From Desulfobacteraceae bacterium Eth-SRB1 (GTDB lineage Bacteria; Desulfobacterota; Desulfobacteria; Desulfobacterales; ETH-SRB1): a DNA stretch of 64,000 nt. Location: the NCBI GenBank assembly GCA_004193555.1, contig RPGP01000001.1:338156-402155 (forward strand), written 5' to 3'. Below the pieces are notes generated by a model. The model had not been told where the DNA came from. It did no database searches and saw only the letters and a program-made list of their open reading frames with translations. The position numbers and the translations under genes are program-made. This document shows, one piece after another, positions 27,731 to 35,308 of this stretch. Each line of letters begins with the position of its first letter. Within the stretch, counting starts at the first letter, position 1.

Positions 27731-29173
27731 TCATTTAACGAGGTTTGAGTTATCTCCAGTCGCCCGTTCAAGCGCTGCCAGAGCCACATTATATTCAAAA
27801 AGGGCCTGGGCATGATTTGCTTCAGCCCGGCTGAAAGCAATTCGGGCGTCCAGCACATCGGTATTGGTGCCTACTCCTGCCTGGTAGCCGGCTCTTGACA
27901 GACGATAAGCTTCCTTAGATGTTTTAAGGGCGGCTTCTGCTGCCGCGATGTTCTTTTCCGCTTTTCCGAGATTTAAGAAAGCCTTTCGAACTTCAAGACA
28001 TATCTGTTCCTCGATCTTCTTATACTCAATTTTCGCCTGATTAAGCTTAGAAGCGGCTTTTATGACCTCTGACCTGGTTTTTCCCCAGTTCCAGAGAGGA
28101 ACCTCGGCGCCGACTCCGACTGTGCAGTGATAATCTCCGTCCATCTCCCTAATATCTCCCTGAATGTATTCATAACGTCCCTCCAGGGCAACACTTGGGA
28201 AGTACTCTCCCCTGGCCGCTGCCAACCCTTGTTCAGCCGCCGCAACCTGTAATTTTAAAGACGAAAGCGCCGGCCGATTTTCAATGGCCATTTGGGTGAA
28301 TATGGCAAGATTGCCTGCTGGTTTTGGAGGGCGGTCAAGGCCCTGGGTCAAGAAAACCGGCTCCTCCAGATCGATAACCAGAAGATTTTTCAGCCCAGAC
28401 AATGCAATATCAAAAGCATTGGCAGAAGCATTGAGATTTTTTTTAGCATCTGCAAGATCCGTCTTAGTGCGAAGAAGATCGACCTCCGGATTCGCCCCCT
28501 CACGAACCAGTATAGAAACGTCATGCTCATGTTTCTCGAGGAGCTCGACGGCCTCTATAGCAACATGATGGAATGCCTCGGCTACCTCTGCTGTCCAGTA
28601 AACCCTGGTGACCTGAAAAACAATTTCCTCTTCAATATTTTCTTTGTCCTGAATGCGGGCGTCCCGTGAATATCTGGCTGCCTTGCGTGCTGCATTGAGT
28701 CTCCCTCCCGTATAAATCGGCTGCCGGAGAACAACTCCGCCCTTGTAAATATCCCGCTCCATGAACGTTACAGAGGCCGGACCCAAACCAAACACCAGAT
28801 CTTCATCCAGTCGTGTGTAACTTGTCTCAACGCCGGCAAAAGGAAGCATAGCCGACCACGCCCTGGTGATATCGGCATCGGCCTGAGCCAGTGTCTCTTC
28901 AATGAGGTGAATATCCAGATTTCTCTCCAGCGCTATGTCAATACAGTCTGTTAATGATAGATGGAGTTTTCCGTTTTGCCTGAAAGGCAGAAGCATTTCG
29001 CTGCCTGAATGGGATATCCTGCTGCCGAGACCGAAAACAGTGGTGAGTTGGCTGGAAAAAGATCCGCCATCCAACGGACGGTTTTGCCCGGACATGGCCT
29101 CCGATACCTGATACGGTTCAATCCAGAAAAGCAAGAGCAATATAACAACCAATACTTTCCGTGAATTTATCAT
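27731..29173 (-). CDS. TolC family outer-membrane channel
   Basis: 480 residues. A signal peptide (about 1-27; VLVVILLLLFWIEPYQVSEA) leads into two repeated OEP halves: LSLTDCIDIALERNLDIHLI, the A/E-rich helices with SLKLQVAAAEQGLAAARGEY, and the second AYRLSRAGYQAGVGTNTDVL with AALERATGD near the end. Such proteins form trimeric outer-membrane beta barrels with a periplasmic helical tunnel. AAAGGAG nine bases before ATG supports the start. Downstream are the adaptor and RND permease. The 104 bp gap to the patatin gene includes a GTGAACC-type repeat. Confidence 0.93.
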   Translation of the reverse strand: MINSRKVLVVILLLLFWIEPYQVSEAMSGQNRPLDGGSFSSQLTTVFGLGSRISHSGSEMLLPFRQNGKLHLSLTDCIDIALERNLDIHLIEETLAQADADITRAWSAMLPFAGVETSYTRLDEDLVFGLGPASVTFMERDIYKGGVVLRQPIYTGGRLNAARKAARYSRDARIQDKENIEEEIVFQVTRVYWTAEVAEAFHHVAIEAVELLEKHEHDVSILVREGANPEVDLLRTKTDLADAKKNLNASANAFDIALSGLKNLLVIDLEEPVFLTQGLDRPPKPAGNLAIFTQMAIENRPALSSLKLQVAAAEQGLAAARGEYFPSVALEGRYEYIQGDIREMDGDYHCTVGVGAEVPLWNWGKTRSEVIKAASKLNQAKIEYKKIEEQICLEVRKAFLNLGKAEKNIAAAEAALKTSKEAYRLSRAGYQAGVGTNTDVLDARIAFSRAEANHAQALFEYNVALAALERATGDNSNLVK

Positions 29174-29277
29174 TTGATAAAAACTCCTTTAAATTTTCAG
29201 ATTGCTCACGCAAAGGCGCTAAGCTCACAAAGAAGAAATAAAACAATATTTTTAACACGTTTAATTCTCGTCGTTCT

Positions 29278-30261
29278 TTAACCGTGAACCCTGAACTGTG
29301 AACCTGAGTAATTACAAAATTTTTTTATTTGTTTGCGACCTTCTTTATATCCTTCGGCAATAGCCTCTTTCGCTCGATTGAATTCAAGGAACCTGAGATG
29401 ACCCAAGTTGGGCTGAATTAGAATGTCAGGCGGATCGGTTTTCAGGTTTGTGGCTGTAATTTGTGTCTCCATTATATTGATGGAGGTCATTAACACTTCA
29501 AAAATGTTAGGGACTGGGTCCTCCATCCCCACCCATTGTCTTACCTGCGTTAGTGTCGGAATATCAATAGCCCTGACTCTTTTGTTCAGAGCATTCAGCA
29601 CCTTGTTTTTTCCTGAAAGGGTCTTTACAGGTTCTTTATCTGAATTCATATTTTCGGGGCTGGAAACAGGCGCCCTTTTGCCAACGATATCGTGATTAAG
29701 GTCAACCGCTATGACGAAATCGGCCCCCATATCTCTTGCAACGCTCACAGGAACCGGATTGACCAGGCCGCCGTCCACCAGGATCGTGCCGTTTTTTTTG
29801 ACCGGTGTAAATATTCCTGGAACAGATATGCTGGCCCTGACAGCTTCAATGATGTCCCCATCTTGTATGGCGACCTCGTCCCCGGTATCCAGATCAGTTG
29901 ACACTGCGCAAAAAGGAAAAGGAAGATCTTCGATATTAATTTTCTTAACATTATTGCCGATAAAGACAGAAACCTTTTTCCCATCAATAAGACCCGATTT
30001 CGGCAAGACTACATCAAAGAAATAAACGATCTGCTTCCAGTCAAGCCGCAACACAACCTCTTTTAGAGTATCAATTTCACCGGATGCATAAGCCGCCCCC
30101 ACCAGCGCGCCGATACTTGTGCCTGCAACATAGTCCACGCGGATACCTGCCTCGGCCAGAGCCCGAATCACTCCAATATGCGCCCACCCACGGGCGGAAC
30201 CGCTTCCCAGAGCCAAACCAACTCTTGCTTGAGGAATTTTTTTATGAAAGGTGTTGATCAT
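29278..30261 (-). CDS. patatin-like phospholipase
   Basis: 327 residues, single RssA/NTE-type catalytic domain. The oxyanion-hole motif is GSGSARGWAHIG (about 19-30), the nucleophile motif GTSIG has Ser49, and the second dyad residue is Asp163 in VDGGLVNPVP. It probably acts on membrane lipids or lysolipids in the cytoplasm or at the membrane face. Its ATG overlaps the stop of the 30-codon upstream ORF (ATGA). The last ten residues (YSGSQFRVHG) are encoded by a dispersed GTTCAC-type repeat, so the original end has probably been replaced. Between a membrane-stress-like operon and a pump, it may adjust the envelope. Confidence 0.9.
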   Translation of the reverse strand: MINTFHKKIPQARVGLALGSGSARGWAHIGVIRALAEAGIRVDYVAGTSIGALVGAAYASGEIDTLKEVVLRLDWKQIVYFFDVVLPKSGLIDGKKVSVFIGNNVKKINIEDLPFPFCAVSTDLDTGDEVAIQDGDIIEAVRASISVPGIFTPVKKNGTILVDGGLVNPVPVSVARDMGADFVIAVDLNHDIVGKRAPVSSPENMNSDKEPVKTLSGKNKVLNALNKRVRAIDIPTLTQVRQWVGMEDPVPNIFEVLMTSINIMETQITATNLKTDPPDILIQPNLGHLRFLEFNRAKEAIAEGYKEGRKQIKKFCNYSGSQFRVHG

Positions 30262-30350
30262 TTTGTCTGCTCAGCAGCAAAGACCGCGGGCGCTGAAAAA
30301 CCAATGACCAGACCAAACGCTAAAAGTATTATTATCATCCTTTTGGTCAT
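30258..30350 (-). CDS. 30-residue signal-peptide-like small protein
   Basis: Small ORF with ATG at 30350, eight bases after AGGAGG-type sequence located at the end of the upstream gene. It encodes a Lys/Arg start, a hydrophobic stretch (MIIILLAFGLVIGFSAPAV) and AEQTK, then a stop overlapping the patatin start (ATGA). It could be a tiny membrane protein, a leader that couples translation of the patatin gene, or the remnant of a longer exported protein. Conserved spacing and overlaps argue it is translated. Confidence 0.5.
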   Translation of the reverse strand: MTKRMIIILLAFGLVIGFSAPAVFAAEQTK

Positions 30351-30352
30351 GA

Positions 30353-31495
30353 TTATTCCTCCTTTTCTTTTTTAATGGCCTCTTTTGCTCCCTTCCACAT
30401 GCCGGAGATAGCTCCCTTTGCCACGGCCACAGACCTTTTTCCGAGTTCCTTTGTTTCTTCGGCCATAATATGGGCTGCCTTGCCGACAGCTTCCGTGCTT
30501 GCTTTTGCAGCATTCTTCCCTGCTTGTTTCAGACTTGCAGTAGTTTCTTCCGCAGCATGGCGAGCCTTTTCCCTCAAGACAGAGGTTGTTTTTTTAGTCT
30601 GATCGGCAAGATCATTTAATACATCCTTTGCCACATCTCCCGAACGTTGGGCTACTTTGCGGGTAGTCTCTATGAAAAGACCCTCGATTGCTTCAAGATC
30701 TTCCTTTGTCCGGGCAAGGTCCTCACGGACAAATGCCTTTGTCTTATCCCCAGCAGATTCTACTGCCGATGCGATTCCTTTCTGAACTCCTTCAAAAGCG
30801 CCAACTGCAACATCTTTAATCTCTTTGCCGGCCTCCTCGGCGGCTTCCACAGCGCCGGACATGACCTTCTCGGCAATTTCCTTCGCCCTGTCAGCGCTGA
30901 ACCGGCCTTCTTTCAAAGCTTTTTCGGTGGTATCGCCGGCAATCTGAACAACAGTTTCTTTCACATCTTTACCGGACTCAATGGCCTCTTTGACTGCTTC
31001 TTTAACAGTCTGTCTGGTCAAACCTAACAGTTCCGTGCTTTTCAGCTTGATGTCGGATACAGCAGATTCAACCCTGCCTCTGAGATCTTCGGGCAATGCA
31101 GCGCCTGCCTCTTTTGCTCCTTCCAGGCCTTCCCTGAGACTTTTTGCCAACTCCGTTTTCTCATCTTCGAGCCGTTTTTCGAGTTTCCGGAGTTCATCCC
31201 GGGTAGCCTCCACTGCCTGATCCCCGCGGCTGCGTGCTCCGGCGATCGCGCCTTCTATAACTCCCTCTACAGGCTCTTTCACATCTGCGCCGGCTTCCTT
31301 TAAACCTTCAACAGCAGCGGTTACAGCATCCTTAACAACAGGACGAAGCTCCTCAACACCGCCCATGGTTTCAGCCACAGCGGCAGATACCGCTTTGCTG
31401 ACGATTTCACGGGCCTTTTCCGTAGTGATCTGCCCAGCCTCTTTAGCCTTCTTCAACTCTTCTACAATGCGATCTTTCATCTGATTTTCTGACAT
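30353..31495 (-). CDS. alanine/lysine/glutamate-rich amphipathic helical protein
   Basis: 380 residues, almost entirely predicted amphipathic helix with heptad-like repeats such as AVSAAVAETM, AVKEAIESGKDVKETV and AKEIAEKVMSGAVEAAEEAG. No Cys and no signal peptide. The pattern resembles DUF6781-like, phasin-like or LEA-like proteins that coat lipid surfaces; I am not sure of the exact family. A strong site (TAAGGAGG) precedes the ATG. It follows the TetR gene by 46 bp and is followed at once by the 30-codon ORF and patatin, so it is likely in the same operon and tied to membrane lipid state. Confidence 0.7.
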   Translation of the reverse strand: MSENQMKDRIVEELKKAKEAGQITTEKAREIVSKAVSAAVAETMGGVEELRPVVKDAVTAAVEGLKEAGADVKEPVEGVIEGAIAGARSRGDQAVEATRDELRKLEKRLEDEKTELAKSLREGLEGAKEAGAALPEDLRGRVESAVSDIKLKSTELLGLTRQTVKEAVKEAIESGKDVKETVVQIAGDTTEKALKEGRFSADRAKEIAEKVMSGAVEAAEEAGKEIKDVAVGAFEGVQKGIASAVESAGDKTKAFVREDLARTKEDLEAIEGLFIETTRKVAQRSGDVAKDVLNDLADQTKKTTSVLREKARHAAEETTASLKQAGKNAAKASTEAVGKAAHIMAEETKELGKRSVAVAKGAISGMWKGAKEAIKKEKEE

Positions 31496-31541
31496 GATTC
31501 ATACCTCCTTAAGATTGATATTGGTGTTTGCTCTCAAAAGT

Positions 31542-32135
31542 TCACGCATTGACACACCGCTTCTCGGACGTCAGGCCATAGAAAGCGATATTCATCAATT
31601 CATCGAGATAATGTTCAATCTGCTCTTCACCTTCCTGAACAAGCCAGTTAATCTTAAACCCCCTCAAGCCATGACCAATGGCCCTGGCTGCCAGTGGGAC
31701 ATTATTAAGGCGAAAAATGTCTTTTTCCACCCCTTCCTCCAGGATAGAGCGAATGATATTCACCTCCCGCTCGAAAAGTTCGCTACGAATGCTCTCAGCA
31801 CCAGGCAAGATCTTCTCTATACCTTCCCGATCCAGGTTGAGAATATTTATTGCCTTACGCATATATCGGAACTTGGTTCTGGCAAAGGCGATCAGCTTAT
31901 CGCCCGGCAAAACCTTTTGATCTACTGAAGATGATATCTTTTCTACTATCTCGTTTGCTTCCCGGCGAAGAACTTCGAGGTAAACACGCTCTTTACTTCC
32001 GAAATAATTATATATGGTCGCCTTTGCAACGCGCGCTACACGTGCGATTTCATCAAGAGTGGTTTTTTGGGGACCATAGCGGCCGAACATTTTCTTTGCG
32101 GTATCAAGTATCAATTTTGCTTTTTCCTGTTTCAT
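31542..32135 (-). CDS. TetR family transcriptional regulator
   Basis: 197 residues. The N-terminal helix-turn-helix domain is ILDTAKKMFGRYGPQKTTLD then IARVARVAKATIYNYFGSKE, typical of the family. The C-terminal ligand-binding domain is helical. It has GGGAGGG just before the ATG. It heads the minus-strand series leading to the patatin, TolC and RND genes and probably represses them and itself, with the palindrome at 32152-32162 as a possible operator. The ligand may be a lipid or a drug (inference). Confidence 0.92.
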   Translation of the reverse strand: MKQEKAKLILDTAKKMFGRYGPQKTTLDEIARVARVAKATIYNYFGSKERVYLEVLRREANEIVEKISSSVDQKVLPGDKLIAFARTKFRYMRKAINILNLDREGIEKILPGAESIRSELFEREVNIIRSILEEGVEKDIFRLNNVPLAARAIGHGLRGFKINWLVQEGEEQIEHYLDELMNIAFYGLTSEKRCVNA

Positions 32136-32151
32136 TAACCCTCCCTATATA

Positions 32152-32162
32152 ATTAGACTAAT
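32152..32162. promoter_or_regulatory. palindrome in TetR promoter region
   Basis: ATTAGACTAAT is a perfect 11 bp palindrome (ATTAG-A-CTAAT) 17 bp upstream of the TetR start, the usual place for an autoregulatory operator. A second AT-rich segment follows. No footprint data; position only. Confidence 0.35.
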
Positions 32163-32217
32163 ATCGTTTTTTAGTATATTTTAAGCATAAAAAATATATT
32201 GTCAACAAACTTATGAC

Positions 32218-32366
32218 GCACTCGTAAAAAGTCAAAAAATACCGTTTTCCGTCATTCCGGCGAAAGCCGGGCACGTAGTGAAGCTTTAGCGCTATCCAGT
32301 CTTTTCAAGTAGTTGCAGAGCATCTGGACTCCGGTTTTCACCGGAGTAACGACTTTTTACGAGTGC
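32218..32366. mobile_element. 149 bp inverted-repeat element
   Basis: The ends GCACTCGTAAAAAGTC and GACTTTTTACGAGTGC are perfect 16 bp inverted repeats. Inside is a GTCATTCCGGCGAAAGCCGG hairpin segment. There is no ORF. Related ends occur as GACTTTTTACGACGCCATCA (14639) and in the hairpin at 46743-46772. It lies directly before MITE copy 2. Confidence 0.65.
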
Positions 32367-32378
32367 ATCAACTTATAA

Positions 32379-32673
32379 TTCAAGTTTCGCACCCTTGATT
32401 TCTATCAATATCAAGACGGTAAGGGTTGAAAATAACATTTTTACAGCGAAATCATTTGCTTATATTTTGTAAACAACATCTAAGTGCAACATAGATTATG
32501 ATCAGGCGCAAAGGAGATATAACTTATTGAATTTAATAAAGTGTCAGGCATCAATCTTATATTTATTGATTGGCGCCGTTGTAAAAACCACAGGCAGTAT
32601 ATTTCGCTTTAAAATTTATTTTTAGCCCTTACCGTCTAACGCTTTGGCTAAATTAAAGGGTGCGAAACTTGAG
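32379..32673. mobile_element. 295 bp MITE, copy 2
   Basis: Nearly collinear with copy 1 (10021-10315) over its full length, with scattered substitutions. The left end here begins TTCAAGTTTCGCACCCTT and the right end is AAGGGTGCGAAACTTGAG. Flanks TTATAA and TTATGA may be a mutated target duplication. The whole 32136-32919 interval upstream of the methyltransferase holds no gene apart from these elements. Confidence 0.8.
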
Positions 32674-32919
32674 TTATGAGCCTCTTGCAGAAACAAAAAA
32701 CTTTTGAATTATTTTGATCAGCAGAGGAATAAATTATGGTAAAGAAACTGTCTCTATGATATAGTATAACTAAATGGTTTTGTTGAATAATTGGTTATAA
32801 CAAAAAGACAGCTTCATAAAAAAAAATATCACAGATCCAGTTTACAATATGGCTACTACGCGGGAATTGCTGTAATTTCTCACTTGAAAGGAAGAACTGT
32901 TTTTTTGTATGGTAATTTA

Positions 32920-33471
32920 ATGTATTATATATTGATTCCATCGGCTTTTGAGCGACCCCTTAGTATTGTCTGGCAGGAAACCATAGATGGGCCAAAAATT
33001 TATCAAATTTTTTTATCGGATAAAAAAGAGCCCCTGGAAAAGCTTGTCCATAGTAATTTTGCTGATGCGAGTCTTCAATCATGTTCTTTTATTAAAGTGC
33101 TTGGCGAACAGATAAATAAATTTCTTGCTGGTGAATCGGTTGCTTTTAACTTGGAAGCTGTCGCCCTTGAAGAGTGCTCAGAGTTTCAAAGAAAGGTTCT
33201 CTCAGCATGTTTTGATATTCCTCGCGGGTGGATAAGTACTTATGGAAGAATTGCAGAAAGTATGGGAATTCCCGGCGGCGCGAGGGCTGTTGGCTCTGCG
33301 TTATCGCATAATCCGTTTCCAGTAGTTATTCCATGCCATCGGGTTGTCAGGTCAGACGGCCATTCTGGTGGATTCAGGAGCGGGCCGGAGATGAAACGGT
33401 CTTTGCTTGAACTTGAAAAGGTTAAGTTTACAAAAAACGGGAAAGTATTAACAGATAGAATTTACTATTGA
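32920..33471 (+). CDS. ogt: methylated-DNA--protein-cysteine S-methyltransferase
   Basis: Suicide repair protein that removes methyl groups from O6-methylguanine. The active-site motif is IPCHRVVRSDG, with GWISTYGRIAESMGIPGGAR forming the DNA-binding helix-turn-helix and arginine finger region. With the start at ATG 32920 it has 183 residues, near the usual 160-180; the frame is open to 32791, but the extra N-terminus is not family-like. The N-terminal domain is poorly conserved. It stands alone, downstream of MITE copy 2. Confidence 0.9.
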   Translation: MYYILIPSAFERPLSIVWQETIDGPKIYQIFLSDKKEPLEKLVHSNFADASLQSCSFIKVLGEQINKFLAGESVAFNLEAVALEECSEFQRKVLSACFDIPRGWISTYGRIAESMGIPGGARAVGSALSHNPFPVVIPCHRVVRSDGHSGGFRSGPEMKRSLLELEKVKFTKNGKVLTDRIYY

Positions 33472-33495
33472 CGGTCTGGTAAAAAAACAAATGTA

Positions 33496-33656
33496 CTACT
33501 CAGGTAGATAGGCTGAAGGCTTTTAGGGAAAAGACTCACAAAACCTACTAATAGCATAGCCATTCAAGTATACTGTTCCCAAATGCGGCTTTTGCTATTG
33601 GGCGGGTGATCAGTATCCTTCAGTCTACAGCCTTCAGGCTAATAACCTGAGCAGTT
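33496..33656. repeat. long inverted repeat downstream of ogt
   Basis: ACTCAGGTAGATAGGCTGAA with GGCT (33498-33521) is mirrored by AGCCTTCAGGCTAATAACCT with GAG (33629-33652). The arms pair imperfectly around a 107 bp centre. It could be another palindromic element, or a fold-back separating the convergent ogt and phosphatase genes. Confidence 0.45.
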
Positions 33657-33685
33657 ACAGATCTTCTTTGTGTTGCTCTGTGTAC

Positions 33686-34465
33686 TCAGTGGTAAAAAGT
33701 GTTATTAACAGCTTTTACATTTAAAGCAATAACAGTAATATTGTCATCTCCACCACGCTTGTTGGCCAGATCCACAAGGGAGCGGCAGGCCTTGTCTGGC
33801 CGCTCTTTATTTGCAATGTCAAGTATTTCTTCCTGAGAGACTTTGTTGCTCAACCCGTCAGAACTGATGACCAGGATATCTTCTTTGAAATACCGAATTT
33901 CGCAGATATCAGCTTTTACGCTTTTTTGTGTTCCCATAGCTCTGGTGAGTATATGTTTAAACCCGGGGCTAATCTGCGTCGCTGAGTCTGGGTCAAGAGC
34001 CGCCATATCGGAAAACAGGTTGTGAGTTGTGGACAGAAGCTCTATATTTTTGTTGCGAATAAGATAAATCGGGCTGTCACCAACATTGGCGCAGATAAGG
34101 GTTTCGTCGGTGAAATATACAGCCGATACAGTGGAGCCCATCCCGCTGTAAATATTTTTTGTATGGGAGACATTATGGACGACATTATTGGCCAGTTTGA
34201 TGCCGGCTAATAACCGGTTAGCCTCTCTGGAAAGAGTTTCGTCGGAGTCATCCAGTTCTTCAGCTTCACCCTCATCCTTGAATCGTTTCATATAGTCCCG
34301 GATTGTCTCCACCACGAGCTTGCTGGCAACTTCTCCGGCCTGATGCCCGCCCATGCCGTCGGCAACAACATAGAGCCTCTGATCGTCATCAAGTAACAGA
34401 GAGTCTTCGTTGCCCTTCCGTTTTTTACCAACATCGGTGATGCCTGCCGATTCAATGATAGCCAT
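33686..34465 (-). CDS. PP2C-family serine/threonine protein phosphatase
   Basis: 259 residues, a complete soluble PP2C domain. Metal-binding motifs: TDVGKKRKGNEDSLL with its Asp, VVADGMGGHQAGEVAS (Asp-Gly-Met-Gly-Gly), ICANVGDSPIYLIRN, LVISSDGLSN and GGDDNITVIAL. It dephosphorylates Ser/Thr proteins, often opposite a Hanks-type kinase, but no kinase is visible in this window. It is transcribed toward ogt. The upstream sequence carries no clear ribosome site. Confidence 0.92.
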   Translation of the reverse strand: MAIIESAGITDVGKKRKGNEDSLLLDDDQRLYVVADGMGGHQAGEVASKLVVETIRDYMKRFKDEGEAEELDDSDETLSREANRLLAGIKLANNVVHNVSHTKNIYSGMGSTVSAVYFTDETLICANVGDSPIYLIRNKNIELLSTTHNLFSDMAALDPDSATQISPGFKHILTRAMGTQKSVKADICEIRYFKEDILVISSDGLSNKVSQEEILDIANKERPDKACRSLVDLANKRGGDDNITVIALNVKAVNNTFYH

Positions 34466-34876
34466 GGGTTATTATATTCGACTCGTTATTTGAATATTAG
34501 CTTTTTTTGTTCTTATACCACAAAAAAAAGCTTCAGCGTCAAGTATATTGATTTTTGATTGATTAGTTGACACAAACCGTCTTATTTAATAAATCTTACC
34601 GTGTTAGATAAATAATTTTTATAACTTTTTACGAGAATATCAAAGCGTTGTAAAAAAGGGGAAACCTTTGAAAAATGCTCAATTTTGTTCGAGTACAAGC
34701 CTGCCTGTGCGTCGCACGCAGACAGGAAAGGCGAAAATCTTAACCGTAGGAATACATTGAGTATTTCGAGGCTTAAAATTTGAGACTGACCCCTGTACCA
34801 TCTGCTGGAGCTGCGTGGCAGGCGCAGTAATCGAGCAAAAGTGGGCGTTTTGCAAAGATCCCATGGGGCAATTCTA
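34466..34876. other. 411 bp gene-free region upstream of yraN
   Basis: No gene. It contains GCGTCGCACGCAG hairpin-forming sequence (about 34709-34724), the dispersed repeat at 34755-34860, and an AACTTTTTACGAG block (34622-34634) similar to the ends of the 149 bp inverted-repeat element. Confidence 0.45.
34755..34860 (+). repeat. dispersed intergenic repeat, second copy
   Basis: Shares with 14401-14510 (opposite strand) the blocks TTGAGTATTTCGAGGCTTAA, AATTTGAGACTGA and GAGCAAAAGTGGGCGTTTTG. It ends 17 bp before the yraN start codon. Confidence 0.5.
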
Positions 34877-35248
34877 ATGACAAACAGAGATCAGCAATTT
34901 GGTGAAATATGTGAAGCAATTGCCGTTGAGTACCTTAATAAACATGGATACAGGATTGTTGAGCAAAATTACCGCACTAAACTTGGCGAAATCGATATAA
35001 TAGCAAAAGATAAAGGCGTTCTTGTTTTTATAGAGGTCAAAGCAAGAAAATCGTTTCGTTTCGGAAATCCCAAATGGGCAGTAACCCCTAAAAAACAACG
35101 GAAGATTTCGATGGTTGCTCTGTATTATCTCAAAGCCACAAAACAAAGAGATGTCAAGGCAAGGTTTGATGTGGTCTCTATTTATCCTATACAGGGCAGC
35201 CAGGGTATAGAACTAATTAAAAATGCCTTTGAACTCGCTTATACATAA
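34877..35248 (+). CDS. yraN: UPF0102 / YraN family protein
   Basis: 123 residues from ATG 34877; a longer frame from 34841 adds 12 residues encoded in a repeat. The nuclease-like fold of the Holliday-junction-resolvase type shows GEICEAIAVEYLNKHGYRIV, GEIDIIAKD, VFIEVKARKS and a C-terminal RFDVVSIYP. The Asp, Glu and Lys of the PD-(D/E)XK core are present. No activity is firmly assigned to the family. It sits before rsmI, as in many bacteria. Its last codons are part of a short duplication (35227-35249 and 35286-35308). Confidence 0.92.
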   Translation: MTNRDQQFGEICEAIAVEYLNKHGYRIVEQNYRTKLGEIDIIAKDKGVLVFIEVKARKSFRFGNPKWAVTPKKQRKISMVALYYLKATKQRDVKARFDVVSIYPIQGSQGIELIKNAFELAYT

Positions 35249-35308
35249 TAAGGATTGATGATTTATGATTGTCGATTGAAAAGACTTTGAACATGCTTAT
35301 ACATAATC
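35227..35308 (+). repeat. 22 bp duplication bridging yraN and rsmI
   Basis: TTTGAACTCGCTTATACATA followed by AT at the end of yraN recurs as TTTGAACATGCTTATACATA followed by AT at 35286-35308, with two differences. The second copy provides the ATG at 35293, so the rsmI N-terminus may have been rebuilt from yraN sequence. Confidence 0.55.

Noticed and set aside
32791-32919. N-terminal extension of the Ogt-like protein
   Set aside because: Basic and unlike the family, with no ribosome site; the start at 32920 gives normal length.
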